DNA of 64,000 nucleotides from Imperialibacter sp. EC-SDR9 (lineage in GTDB: Bacteria; Bacteroidota; Bacteroidia; Cytophagales; Cyclobacteriaceae), in NCBI RefSeq assembly GCF_902498805.1, contig NZ_LR701577.1, forward strand, positions 243,131 to 307,130, written 5' to 3'. Both the position numbers and the translations under genes were made by a program. The notes below the pieces were generated by a model. It was not told the origin of the DNA, did no database searches, and saw nothing but the letters and a program-made list of their open reading frames with translations. Position 1 is the first letter of the stretch; every line of letters begins with the position of its first letter. Below, in pieces: positions 25,338 to 33,973 of the stretch.

Positions 25338-25685
25338 ATGACATTCGATCCTACCAACGAAATAGTTCAACTGTGCGCTGAAGGAATGAACCTTGAAGGT
25401 CAGGGTAATGGCAATCAAGCTGCTCAACTTTTTATGTGTGCCTGGCATTTGGCAAAAAATGACTATGAGAAGTTCATTGCGGCGCACTACGTGGCCCGCC
25501 AGCAGCCGAGCGTCACTGCCAAATTAGAATGGAATCTGGCAGCGCTTGATGCGGCTTCAAAAGTCAGCGGAGATGAGGTCAAAGGAGCTTACCCGTCACT
25601 CTACCCTGCTATACCTCAAAAGTATCCTCAGCCTCCAAATCCAGATGTAGAAGTCAGAAATATTGATATCCAACGAAATGTGTAA
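25338..25685 (+). CDS. Small helical protein of a Bacteroidota family (often misnamed rRNA methyltransferase)
   Basis: 115 residues. The N-terminal half (V-Q-L-C-A-E-G-M-x-L-E-G-Q-G, A-A-Q-L-F-M-C-A-W, F-I-A-A-H-Y-V-A-R) is a TPR-like helical unit known from Bacteroidota proteins that databases often label rRNA adenine methyltransferase without showing a methyltransferase fold. No SAM-binding motif is present. The C-terminus is proline-rich (Y-P-Q-P-P-N-P). It is 2 bases upstream of the DUF3592 gene, and the pair is bracketed by direct repeats. Function unknown. Confidence 0.7.
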   Translation: MTFDPTNEIVQLCAEGMNLEGQGNGNQAAQLFMCAWHLAKNDYEKFIAAHYVARQQPSVTAKLEWNLAALDAASKVSGDEVKGAYPSLYPAIPQKYPQPPNPDVEVRNIDIQRNV

Positions 25686-25687
25686 TC

Positions 25688-26104
25688 ATGTTTGAGGAAC
25701 TACTATTACTTGTCTTTTCCTTGGGTTTCCTGGCCATTGGTATCCATCTCTGGCAGAAAGGAGCTTATTTATTAAGACATGGTAAAAAAGCCAGCGCAGT
25801 GATATACAAGAACAATCGTAGCTCAAATGGGAATGATAATATGTACCACCCAGTGGTTAGGTTCCTGACGGACAAACAAGAGTGGTTCACACAAGAACTA
25901 AGTGTTGGCTATAGCCCTAAAAAGAAAGAGGGCACGAAGCTGGAGGTAATTTACGACCCAGAAGACCCGACGGACGTTGAGATAAATTCCCCTTTTACAC
26001 TAGAGATTTTGCCAAGGCTCTTTGTCGCCATTGGCTTGTGTGGCCTTATTTTTGGAGTTTTAGAGATATTGGATGTCACTGAGGTACTTAAAAGCGTTCA
26101 TTAA
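25688..26104 (+). CDS. DUF3592 membrane protein
   Basis: 138 residues. Two membrane helices (about 4-27 and 108-130) flank a soluble beta domain with the DUF3592 pattern: A-S-A-V-I-Y near residue 38, Y-H-P-V-V-R-F near 56 and the conserved V-I-Y-D-P-E-D-P-T (about residue 85-95). Function unknown; such proteins occur singly across bacteria. It forms a two-gene cassette with the preceding small gene. Its stop is followed 8 bases later by another AAC-CACTCCTCG-like word. Confidence 0.82.
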   Translation: MFEELLLLVFSLGFLAIGIHLWQKGAYLLRHGKKASAVIYKNNRSSNGNDNMYHPVVRFLTDKQEWFTQELSVGYSPKKKEGTKLEVIYDPEDPTDVEINSPFTLEILPRLFVAIGLCGLIFGVLEILDVTEVLKSVH

Positions 26105-26220
26105 AACCCACAACTCACTCCTCGACAGGTTCTGAAGAGCACCGCTTAGCGGGAAAGCCGAAGTCGAAATAATGATGTATTCAAATCCATCGTAATATAG
26201 AACAGCATAACCACTCCTCG
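26105..26220 (+). repeat. Cassette-boundary repeat, copy 2
   Basis: Opens with AACTCACTCCTCGA (26112-26125), close to the word that follows the HEPN stop. It carries the second 37-base unit (26180-26216) and ends with another AACCACTCCTCG (26209-26220). The middle differs from copy 1. Confidence 0.7.
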
Positions 26221-26296
26221 GAATTTGCAACTCCGAAGCCCTATCGAAGGGTTTGTGACCCGAAAAAAAACTTTCCAGAGAGGCCATACCTTCCTG

Positions 26297-26692
26297 TTAC
26301 CTTTGATATTGCTCTTCTGTCACTTTCTCCATCCAGTCGACCGCTTTGCCATTCAGTTGCTCATGCACTGCTATGTGTGCCATCGCCGTGGTGGCGGTAG
26401 CCCCATGCCAGTGCTTTTCGCCGGGGGCAAACCAGATGACATCACCAGGCCGAACTTCTTCCACCGGACCTCCCTCCTTCTGCACCCAACCGCAGCCGAA
26501 AGTAATAATCAACGTTTGCCCCAATGGATGCGTATGCCAGGCGGTGCGGGCACCGGGCTCAAAAGTAACGCTGGCTCCAGCGACTCGTGCCGGTGCTACA
26601 GCTTGAAACAACGGATCAACACGAACTTCGCCGGTAAACCAGTCAGCTGACCCCTTGCTGCTCACCTGCGACCCTACTTTTTTGATTTCCAT
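26297..26692 (-). CDS. Cupin of the bacterial hydroxynitrile lyase (GtHNL) type
   Basis: 131-residue single-domain cupin. Ligand positions H53, H55, Q59 (W-H-T-H-P-L-G-Q) and H94 (G-E-K-H-W-H) coincide in numbering with the metal ligands that I recall for the manganese cupin hydroxynitrile lyase of Granulicella tundricola, and the flanking sequence ([22 protein letters not shown]) also fits. Hydroxynitrile lyase is a test activity for those enzymes; the physiological substrate is unclear, and related genes are often annotated as carboxymuconolactone-decarboxylase-like cupins. It is monocistronic. Fold call strong, reaction uncertain. Confidence 0.85.
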   Translation of the reverse strand: MEIKKVGSQVSSKGSADWFTGEVRVDPLFQAVAPARVAGASVTFEPGARTAWHTHPLGQTLIITFGCGWVQKEGGPVEEVRPGDVIWFAPGEKHWHGATATTAMAHIAVHEQLNGKAVDWMEKVTEEQYQR

Positions 26693-26797
26693 AGTTAACT
26701 CCCTTTAGTTTGAATCTGGGGTCAATTTAAAACAACTTGGAAGGTTAGCGTCATTTTACTACAGCTGCATTATCCTTAAATATCCCTCTAAGCAAAA

Positions 26798-26840
26798 AAA
26801 CCGCCCAAGCCCGTATATCACGGACCAGAGCGGTTTCTCT
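26798..26840. terminator. Possible terminator after metalloprotease gene
   Basis: AAACCGC (26798-26804) pairs with GCGGTTT (26830-26836) around a 25-base loop, with A-rich left flank that reads as T-run on the minus strand. It lies just beyond the stop of the minus-strand metalloprotease. Confidence 0.6.
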
Positions 26841-26858
26841 TATTTGCTCACTTATTCC

Positions 26859-29408
26859 TTACCTCGGATCCAGCGCCTGCTCGATGCGCTTCCTCAAATC
26901 GGCGATGTGGTATTTGCTTACCTGATCGACTGAACCAGTGGCGGCTGAGCTTAGCCATCCTTTAATCCTCTCCAAATGTCCTCTCGCCAGCGACGGTACG
27001 TCGGTCTGGCCTAGGTCAACCTTGCGGGTATCGAAAGCATAGCCAGCGCCATTGGGGATAGAGCGAACATTCACATCACCCGGCTCCAGCAGCTTGAGCA
27101 GCTCGTCCACATAAATCTTCTGTAGATTACGACGATTGACCGTGATGTTGCTGCGGGAACGGACCTCCGACAAAATGCTGGTAGACAGATCGGTGAACAG
27201 GTCATTCACGGAATAGTTGTTGGGGCTTTGGGCACTGGTTTCAATCAACCGCACCAGCCGGTCGCCTTCCAGCAGCCTGGTAACGCCATATTCCTGTAGC
27301 GCCGACACAGACTCCACACCAGACTCCGGCTTAATCTTATTCAACACCGACTGATCCATTAGCCAGGTAGGCGTAGTAAACAGTTGTTTGCTCAGGAAGT
27401 TGATGGCGTCTTTTTGCAGCGCCTTTGGCACCACTTCGTACACAGGGCCTTCCATGTCGTAGGTTTTCGGCGAATCGTAAATACCTCCAACGTTCTTGAT
27501 CACATGGCCCATGTAGCGGCGGTACTGGCTAAGTACGTTTCTATAGATTTCTTCCAGCTCCTTGTAAGCTTCTCCATCCTCAGCGCTCCACTCAATAAGC
27601 GACGGCATCAGCCTTTTCAGGTTTTGAATGCCGTAGTCCGACGCTTTCATAGCATTGTCGCCAAGGTCTTCTGTTTGGTAGCGGGGGTCATAAGGGCTTA
27701 TTTCGGTTCCAAACCAAAGCCTGCGGTTTTTGTAGGCTTCTTTCGTCCATGCGTTCAGGGTGGCTTTTGCCTGTTCTTCAGTCACGTCGTCGCCGAAGTA
27801 ACTATAACCCCATTTGATCGCCCAAACATCGTAGTCACCAATTCTAGGGAATAAATCCGTAACGCCATCACCAGGCTGCGCCACGTAGTTAAACCGGGCG
27901 TAGTCCATGATAGAAGAGGTATGGCCGTTTTGCGCCACCCAGTCTTTGTCTCTCAGCTTCTCCACCGGCGTGGCTGAGCTGGCCCCCATGTTGTGGCGAA
28001 GACCCAGCGTATGTCCCACCTCGTGCGATGACACAAAACGAACCAATTGGCCCATCAGCTCATCGGAAAACTCTTTGGAACGTGCCTTTGGGTCGACTGC
28101 CGCTGCCTGTATCATGTACCAGTTGCGTAGCAGGCGCATCACGTTGTGATACCACCCGATATGACTTTCTAAGATCTCACCCGTCCTTGGGTCGTGCACA
28201 TTGGGGCCATAAGCATTCTGGATATCGGCAGCAAAATACCTAATCACAGAGTACCTGGCATCCTCAAGACTCATCGTGGTATCGTCTTCGGGCCAATACT
28301 CACCTCTGATGGCGTTTTTCCAGCCTGCGGCCTCAAATCCCACATTCCAGTCGTCGACACCTTGCTTAAGGAAAGGTCGCCATTTCTCAGGTGTTGCAGG
28401 ATCGATATAGTAGACAATGGGCTTTTTTGGTTCAATCAACTCACCGTTCTTCTGCCTGGCTGCATCGGCAGCATTTTTTGGTTCCAGTCTCCAACGAACA
28501 GCGAAAATATCCTCATCGGCCTTGTGCGATTCCTCTTCAAACAAAGAATACTGATTGTAAAAATAGCCCACCCGATAATCGAAAGGTCGCTTCCGCATAG
28601 GGTTCGAAGGAAGCAGTACAAACGAAGTGTTCAACTCAAGCGTGACCACTCCCACCCCTACCGAGGCGGGGAAATAGGTGGTGCGTGGCCCTGTCGACGG
28701 CCCTGACTCCCGCTTGGGTGGATTAACGCCGAATGTTTTTATCGTGCGAATTTCTGTGTTGGTAGGATAAGTCGAGATTCTCTCAATGAACGACGCTTCC
28801 TTTTTGAGGCTGGAGATATTGTATTCCTGCTTCGTTCTCGGGTCAACCGAAAAAGCCTGGTTGTCGCCATCAAAAGTCGACGTCACATCAATCACATAAA
28901 CAGAGTCTTTCTTCAGCGCTTCTATTTTAAATGCCCCAATGATGGGTGCCGCATTGGAGTTGTCCACGGCACGAAACATGGGACTCAGGCTGTCGGGGCT
29001 CATCATCACATAGGTAATGGAACGCAGCAGGATGTTGTCGTCGGGGCCTTTCTCCCACCTCACTACCTGCTCGTTTACCTCTTCACCGCCGAACACGTCG
29101 CCGCCAGCGGCAGTTTTTGTGTAGCGGGTAATCGCCATTAGCTCCTTGCCGAAAAGCGCCTCTGGAATTTCGAAGTAATACTTGTCTTTCTTCCGGTGAA
29201 CAGTCATCAAACCTTTACTTGTCGTAAAAGTGCTGTCGATGAACTTTGCATAAGGCTTCGGGCCCTTGTCTTTGTCATCATCTTTTTTGGCGGGGGTCAC
29301 CTTTTCGGTGTCTTTGCCTTTGTCCTTTTTCTTCGATTTTTGAGCGTTGGCGGTACCAAAACCAATGGCGAGCATAGCTGCCAGCATGAGCGGGAGTAAT
29401 CGTTGCAT
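26859..29408 (-). CDS. Secreted zinc-dependent metalloprotease (DUF5118/DUF5117/DUF4953)
   Basis: 849 residues with a signal peptide (about 1-22, ending T-A-N-A-Q) and a Lys/Asp-rich linker (23-50). The catalytic motif is H462-E-V-G-H466-T-L-G-L-R-H472-N, the extended metzincin HExxHxxGxxH. N-terminal F-x-x-S-K-G-L-M-T-V-H and Y-F-E-I-P-E belong to DUF5118; the region around residues 90-280 is DUF5117; the C-terminal half around the zinc site is DUF4953. This is the common large Bacteroidota and Proteobacteria zinc-dependent metalloprotease, acting in the periplasm or outside the cell on unknown proteins. It has no T9SS C-terminal sorting domain. Confidence 0.92.
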   Translation of the reverse strand: MQRLLPLMLAAMLAIGFGTANAQKSKKKDKGKDTEKVTPAKKDDDKDKGPKPYAKFIDSTFTTSKGLMTVHRKKDKYYFEIPEALFGKELMAITRYTKTAAGGDVFGGEEVNEQVVRWEKGPDDNILLRSITYVMMSPDSLSPMFRAVDNSNAAPIIGAFKIEALKKDSVYVIDVTSTFDGDNQAFSVDPRTKQEYNISSLKKEASFIERISTYPTNTEIRTIKTFGVNPPKRESGPSTGPRTTYFPASVGVGVVTLELNTSFVLLPSNPMRKRPFDYRVGYFYNQYSLFEEESHKADEDIFAVRWRLEPKNAADAARQKNGELIEPKKPIVYYIDPATPEKWRPFLKQGVDDWNVGFEAAGWKNAIRGEYWPEDDTTMSLEDARYSVIRYFAADIQNAYGPNVHDPRTGEILESHIGWYHNVMRLLRNWYMIQAAAVDPKARSKEFSDELMGQLVRFVSSHEVGHTLGLRHNMGASSATPVEKLRDKDWVAQNGHTSSIMDYARFNYVAQPGDGVTDLFPRIGDYDVWAIKWGYSYFGDDVTEEQAKATLNAWTKEAYKNRRLWFGTEISPYDPRYQTEDLGDNAMKASDYGIQNLKRLMPSLIEWSAEDGEAYKELEEIYRNVLSQYRRYMGHVIKNVGGIYDSPKTYDMEGPVYEVVPKALQKDAINFLSKQLFTTPTWLMDQSVLNKIKPESGVESVSALQEYGVTRLLEGDRLVRLIETSAQSPNNYSVNDLFTDLSTSILSEVRSRSNITVNRRNLQKIYVDELLKLLEPGDVNVRSIPNGAGYAFDTRKVDLGQTDVPSLARGHLERIKGWLSSAATGSVDQVSKYHIADLRKRIEQALDPR

Positions 29409-29721
29409 TTTGGGTTAATTAGATTAGTACTATTTTGAAGGCCGGAAGATAGCGACAAAAGTCTTTTTGTTGGTACTATATTTTACGAAAAAGGATCAGG
29501 AATCAGCACGATAGAAAAACAGCAGCAAAGAGCCAGGGCGAATTCATCAATGGCTGCCAGCCAACGGGCGGGAAAGAATAAGAGTTTCATACTGTCAACT
29601 GCCGTCCCGGTTCTCTCATCAGAAATTGTATCTTAGAGGTTGCAATCGAAGTGGTTAATCGGGATTTTCAGATGTCTCAAAGTCCTGAGTTCACTGCTAA
29701 TAAAAAAAGTCTGAAAAAGCT
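29409..29721. other. Divergent intergenic region
   Basis: 313 bases between divergent genes. It holds a small inverted repeat (ACAAAA 29455-29460, TTTTGT 29465-29470) and two GTACTAT-containing T-rich words (29427 and 29473). No consensus promoter pair stands out. Confidence 0.5.
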
Positions 29722-30726
29722 ATGCGAATACCATCAGGGCAAATGCAGGAAGTGCTCTACCAGCTGTTCATTAAACACCATTTTTCGGAGGAAAAAGCCC
29801 AAACCTTAGCCAAGGTACATACAGAAAGCACGCTATCCGGTGTTAATTCACATGGGATCAACCGTGTGCCACTGTTTATTAACTATGTTGAAAAAGGACT
29901 AGCAAAAGTGGACGTCGAAGCCGAAAAAGCAGAAACTTTTGGTAGCATCGAAAGGTGGGATGGTCATTTTGGCTCTGGTGTCATTAATGCAACAAAGTGC
30001 ACTAACCGGGCCATTGAGCTGGCCAAACTTCATGGTATGGGGCTGGTAGCGTTGCGCAACACCAATCACTGGATGCGAGGCGGCACGTACGGCTGGCAGG
30101 CTGCGGAAGCCGGCTGCATTTCTATTCTCTTTACCAATACGCAGCCCAATATGCCCCCCTGGGGTGGTAAAGACAGCCGAACAGGGAATAATCCGTTCGT
30201 TGTATCCATACCAAGGCAGCAGGGGCACGTGGTGCTGGACATGGCGCTGTCCCAGTTTGCCTTTGGCAAAATCAACGACTACAAACTCAAAGGCGAAAAG
30301 TTGCCTTTTCCCGGAGGCTGGGACGACAACGACGAGCTATCGAACGATCCGGAAAAAATTCTGGCAAAGGAACGTGGATTGCCCATCGGCTACTGGAAGG
30401 GCTCTGCACTTTCCATGATTCTGGACATGCTGGCCACGCTGTTATCGGCAGGAGATTCTACCTACAGGGTGAGCCAAAGGGAATATGAAACTGGGATTTC
30501 GCAGGTGTTTCTGTGCATCTACCCTGAAGTATTCAACGACAAAAACCTGCAGGAAAAGCTCCTCAATGAAATCATCGACTACACGCACGATGTGGAACCT
30601 ATGCAGCCGGGCAACAGCACCTACTACCCCGGGGAACGGGCCTTACAAACCCGAGCCAGCAATCTCAAAGATGGGATACCCGTCAGCGACGAAGTTTGGC
30701 AAACTGTGCTGGAGCTGCTGGGATAG
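29722..30726 (+). CDS. yiaK: Ldh-family oxidoreductase, 3-dehydro-L-gulonate 2-dehydrogenase type
   Basis: 334 residues of the malate/L-lactate dehydrogenase type 2 family (PF02615), full length. Motifs: V-N-S-H-G-I-N-R near residue 41, R-N-T-N-H-W-M-R-G-G-T-Y-G (catalytic His region), N-P-F-V-V-S-I-P, D-M-A-L-S-Q-F-A-F-G-K and G-Y-W-K-G-S-A-L-S-M-I-L-D. These side chains, especially N-H-W-M-R-G-G, are those of YiaK enzymes that reduce 2,3-diketo-L-gulonate with NADH. It is not next to other gulonate genes, so the pathway is inferred, although a mannonate dehydratase-like gene is at 60698. Confidence 0.87.
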   Translation: MRIPSGQMQEVLYQLFIKHHFSEEKAQTLAKVHTESTLSGVNSHGINRVPLFINYVEKGLAKVDVEAEKAETFGSIERWDGHFGSGVINATKCTNRAIELAKLHGMGLVALRNTNHWMRGGTYGWQAAEAGCISILFTNTQPNMPPWGGKDSRTGNNPFVVSIPRQQGHVVLDMALSQFAFGKINDYKLKGEKLPFPGGWDDNDELSNDPEKILAKERGLPIGYWKGSALSMILDMLATLLSAGDSTYRVSQREYETGISQVFLCIYPEVFNDKNLQEKLLNEIIDYTHDVEPMQPGNSTYYPGERALQTRASNLKDGIPVSDEVWQTVLELLG

Positions 30727-30841
30727 ACGTAGGCCAGTCTTTCCCTTTAAAAGAATATGGAAAAGCTTGACTTTTACCCGCTATTAAGTGAACTTATTAT
30801 CTCATTCACTCATGCTAACGGGCTGAAAAACCTACTTTTGG

Positions 30842-32329
30842 ATGAACAAACTGCTCTTGTTCGCTATTTTTTGTCTCTGCCCATTCGCTGTGGCTATGGC
30901 GCAGCTTTTCCCCCTAAAAAAAGAAAAACAGGTTAGCACCCGAATTGAACAACCCGGAAGAATTGAATTCGAAATTACCAACGCCAACTATCAGAACTAC
31001 ATCGTGACAGGATGCGAAAAAGAAGGCCTTTTCATTTGTCACAAAACAGAGCATAAAGACAAGGACGGTTACAATTGGGAGTTCATACGGCTCGACACCA
31101 CACTAGGTACTGTTTGGCAAAAAGACATGCATTTGCCATTCGGCAGCCGCATTACCGACTACGACTACCAGCCGGGATTTATCAATTACCTGATCAGAGA
31201 AAAAGAATACAAGCAGGAGGAGCTGGTGTTGTTGAGAATCAACCTGGAAAATGGCGACACGTCCCGGTTCTACATCAATACTGTGATACCAATGGTTCCC
31301 ACGCAATTTCATGTGGTGGGCAACACACTGCTAATGGCTGTGTACACTGACTACAAGCCGTTTATTTTCAGGTATAACCTTATCGATAAATTACCACAGA
31401 TCATTCCGGGCCTTTATAACGACTACGGCGAGATTCTTAGAATTACTACCGACGACAGGCTAAGGATTTTCACGGTGACCATGAGCGAGCGCATGCCAGA
31501 TTTTCGAACGACGGTCTCTGTCAGGTCTTTTTCCGAGGGCGGCGACATGATGCGCAATATTCACCTGGAACCAGATGAATCGAAGAGCTTGCTAAACGGA
31601 GCACCCACCAACCCAGAGCTGGATCGCCAGTTTGTGGCCGGCACCTATGCACATCAACGACTAACCTATTCGAGCGGCCTTTACATCGCCAGGTTGAGCA
31701 ACAGCAGCCAGCAGCGCATCGACTACTTCGACTACAGCGAGCTTGATCACTTTTTTTCCTATTTGTCGACTGGAAGAGAAAGGCGCATCAGAGAGAGGGC
31801 CAACCAGAAAAAAGTCCTGGGCCAGCAACCACGATTCCACTATCGGCTACTCTTGCATGATATTATCCCAAATGGCAACTACTACACCGTCTTTGGCGAA
31901 GCCTACTACCCCAGCTATTCCTTTGGATACCACTACACCCATGCTGTGGTGATGACATTCGATCGCCTGGGTAATTTCCTCTGGGACAGCTCGTTCGAGA
32001 TCAACGATGTCACCACCTTTGGAGCCAGAGACCTGGTGCACGTAGGCACCAAGGGCGACGAAACAGTCCTTTTATACCTTTACGACAATACCATCCGCTC
32101 AAAAGTGCTAAAGGAAGACAAAATCATTGAGGGCAAAACCTTCAACGACATCTCCCTGACCTTTGAAGATGATGAGTCGTGGGGTGGCAGAAATCAAGTA
32201 GGAAACTTGAGCAGGTGGTTTGGCACGACCTTTTACACTTATGGGATTCGGGACATTGAAAACCTGCATAGCGAAGAAGCAGCCTACTACCGGCAGGTGT
32301 TTTACATCAATAAAGTTGCTTACAGATAA
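30842..32329 (+). CDS. Secreted protein of unknown function
   Basis: 495 residues with a signal peptide (residues 1-21, ending A-V-A-M-A-Q). I do not recognise a family. The mature protein is rich in aromatic and short beta-type segments such as I-T-D-Y-D-Y, Y-N-L-I-D-K-L and V-M-T-F-D-R-L-G-N-F-L-W-D, with an internal F-D-R-L-G-N-x-x-W-D unit that recurs in beta-propeller proteins, so a propeller is likely. No lipobox, no sorting domain. A TACTTTTG word ends one base before the ATG and is probably fortuitous. Confidence 0.7.
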   Translation: MNKLLLFAIFCLCPFAVAMAQLFPLKKEKQVSTRIEQPGRIEFEITNANYQNYIVTGCEKEGLFICHKTEHKDKDGYNWEFIRLDTTLGTVWQKDMHLPFGSRITDYDYQPGFINYLIREKEYKQEELVLLRINLENGDTSRFYINTVIPMVPTQFHVVGNTLLMAVYTDYKPFIFRYNLIDKLPQIIPGLYNDYGEILRITTDDRLRIFTVTMSERMPDFRTTVSVRSFSEGGDMMRNIHLEPDESKSLLNGAPTNPELDRQFVAGTYAHQRLTYSSGLYIARLSNSSQQRIDYFDYSELDHFFSYLSTGRERRIRERANQKKVLGQQPRFHYRLLLHDIIPNGNYYTVFGEAYYPSYSFGYHYTHAVVMTFDRLGNFLWDSSFEINDVTTFGARDLVHVGTKGDETVLLYLYDNTIRSKVLKEDKIIEGKTFNDISLTFEDDESWGGRNQVGNLSRWFGTTFYTYGIRDIENLHSEEAAYYRQVFYINKVAYR

Positions 32330-32449
32330 TATGCTCATAGTTACCTGCCCGGGGGCACATTGAGTGAACACCCCATGAAGCCCCGCCGGATCAACCGGTT
32401 CCCGAACCAAAAGTATAGGTGTCAACAAGAGTAAAGAAATCACTGTAAA

Positions 32450-32964
32450 ATGACTGAAAGAGGCCATATAAAGCTCAGAACAGCCACCATACAAGACCTC
32501 CCGCTCCTGCTGCACTGGGATGAACAACCACATGTAATCGCCTCCGACCCCGACGATGAGTGGGGATGGGAAAGCGAGTTGAAGAAAACGCCTCCCTGGC
32601 GGGAGCAGCTCGTTGCCGAACTGGATGGCAGACCCATTGGCTTTGTTCAAATCATCGATCCTGAGAAGGAGAATCACACTATTGGGGCGATGTGCCACCC
32701 AACCTTCGGGCCATTGACATTTGGATCGGCGAACAGGCCGATCTTGGCAGGGGATACGGCACCGAAATGATGAAGCAGGCTATCAACCGATGTTTCAATG
32801 ATCCCGAAGTAACGGCCATTCTGATAGACCCTCTGGCATCCAATGTTGTCGCCATTCGCTTTTATGAGCGCCTCGGCTTTCAGTTTGTAGAAGAACGAAC
32901 CTTCGACACCAGCGATTGCAAGGTGTATCAGCTAACGAGGGAGCTCTGGCCAACAATGTCCTGA
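32450..32964 (+). pseudogene. GNAT acetyltransferase disrupted by a frameshift
   Basis: Two adjacent frames together make one ~170-residue GNAT protein. The first (from ATG 32450) reads I-K-L-R-T-A-T-I-Q-D-L-P-L-L-L-H-W and V-A-E-L-D-G-R-P-I-G-F-V-Q-I-I-D to about 32678. The second continues H-Y-W-G-D-V-P-P-N-L-R-A-I-D-I-W-I-G, then the acetyl-CoA loop L-G-R-G-Y-G-T and Y-E-R-L-G-F, ending at 32964. The break is at CACAC (32675-32679), where an extra CA dinucleotide explains the shift. Overall it resembles AAC(6')-like acetyltransferases. A sequencing error is the alternative explanation. Confidence 0.85.
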
Positions 32965-32998
32965 CCAGTCTCACAGCCAGGAATCATTTATCTCCTTG

Positions 32999-33065
32999 TT
33001 GTTTGATTTTCGTAACTATTGCTTTGATTTGCATTATCCGGTGCTCCAGGTTTGAACTACCTTTG
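32999..33065 (+). promoter_or_regulatory. Promoter with upstream element, copy 1
   Basis: TTGTTTGATTTTCGTA (32999-33014) lies 59 bases upstream of a -7 box TACCTTTG (33058-33065), itself 34 bases before the ATG at 33099. The same upstream word and the same 59-base spacing to TACCTTTG occur at 46277-46343. Confidence 0.6.
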
Positions 33066-33098
33066 CATCAGACAATTACCAACACACCTATCCTGCCA

Positions 33099-33917
33099 AT
33101 GCATTCTATCTACCCCAAGAAAACCTCAGGGATCGAGTATTTTGATCTGCGGACTTTCACCGTCGCCTTAGTTATCATACTCCTCGTTGTTTCAAGTCGG
33201 ATGGCCTATGCACAGGAGGCCGACAGCACAAATAGCGTTGGCCATTTGAGCGGCGCCGTAACCGCCACCAACAACGGCATTTCCCTCCTTCCGGCATTCT
33301 CCCTGGGTAAGCCGGCCTTCATTTTTGACATGAATGTGGGAAAAAAGCGATTAAGCTTTGAACCACAGCTCAGGTTTGCCATGACAGGCAGGCCATGGTC
33401 GTTCATCTTTTGGTGGAGATACAAAATAATTACCGGCGACAAATTCAAGCTGCATGTGGGAGCACATCCGGCATTCACCTTCCAATTTGACGATTATCCG
33501 GTAAACGGGGTGCCTACTACCCTTATGATCAGCCGACAATTTGCTGCAGGCGAAATTGTGCCACGATACACCATCAATAAGAAAGTTACTGTCGGGCTAT
33601 ACTATTTGCAGGCACACGGCTTTCAGCCTGAGGGAACTCAGAATACTTATTTCTTTGCGACACAAGCCAGTTTCTCAGAAGTAAGGCTTGGGCCTAAACT
33701 TTTGTTCGGCGCCAGTCCGCAGCTCTATTACCTGCAAATGGACGACAAACGGGGCTACTATGCCAGCTCCACCTTCAGTCTGGCGCTGAACAATTTCCCC
33801 TTGTCACTTCAATCGATCATGAGCAGATCGATCGACACCGAGCTGGCTGGTAAGGACTTTATTTGGAATATTAGTTTGATTTACTCGTTTGCCAAAGAAT
33901 ACGCTGAGAAACATTAG
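33099..33917 (+). CDS. Putative outer-membrane beta-barrel protein, paralog 1
   Basis: 272 residues from the ATG at 33099, which gives a signal-anchor/signal peptide (about 20-44, ending M-A-Y-A-Q); an earlier start at 32916 would lie inside the GNAT gene. The mature part repeats aromatic strands (W-S-F-I-F-W-W-R-Y-K, V-G-L-Y-Y-L, P-Q-L-Y-Y-L) and ends in F-I-W-N-I-S-L-I-Y-S-F. It is clearly paralogous to 35997-36746 (shared N-N-G-I, F-S-L-G-K-P, F-I-F-W-x-R-Y-K, K-D-F-x-W-N). The family is a Bacteroidota hypothetical. The AraC regulator that follows may control it. Confidence 0.72.
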   Translation: MHSIYPKKTSGIEYFDLRTFTVALVIILLVVSSRMAYAQEADSTNSVGHLSGAVTATNNGISLLPAFSLGKPAFIFDMNVGKKRLSFEPQLRFAMTGRPWSFIFWWRYKIITGDKFKLHVGAHPAFTFQFDDYPVNGVPTTLMISRQFAAGEIVPRYTINKKVTVGLYYLQAHGFQPEGTQNTYFFATQASFSEVRLGPKLLFGASPQLYYLQMDDKRGYYASSTFSLALNNFPLSLQSIMSRSIDTELAGKDFIWNISLIYSFAKEYAEKH

Positions 33918-33973
33918 ACATGTTGATATGATGAAAAAAGCTCAGTCTGTTCGAATTTTGTAATCTGCGAACC

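Noticed and set aside
25229..26220. Integron attC sites
   Set aside because: The boundary repeats are direct, not inverted, and lack RYYYAAC and GTTRRRY core sites; no integrase gene is present.
30833..30840. TACTTTTG as a promoter -7 box
   Set aside because: Ends one base before the ATG at 30842, so transcription would begin inside the signal-peptide codons; no -33 box.
33948..33963. Fourth copy of the upstream promoter element
   Set aside because: Only about 13 of 16 positions match and it sits 10 bases before the AraC start, without the TACCTTTG box at the fixed spacing.
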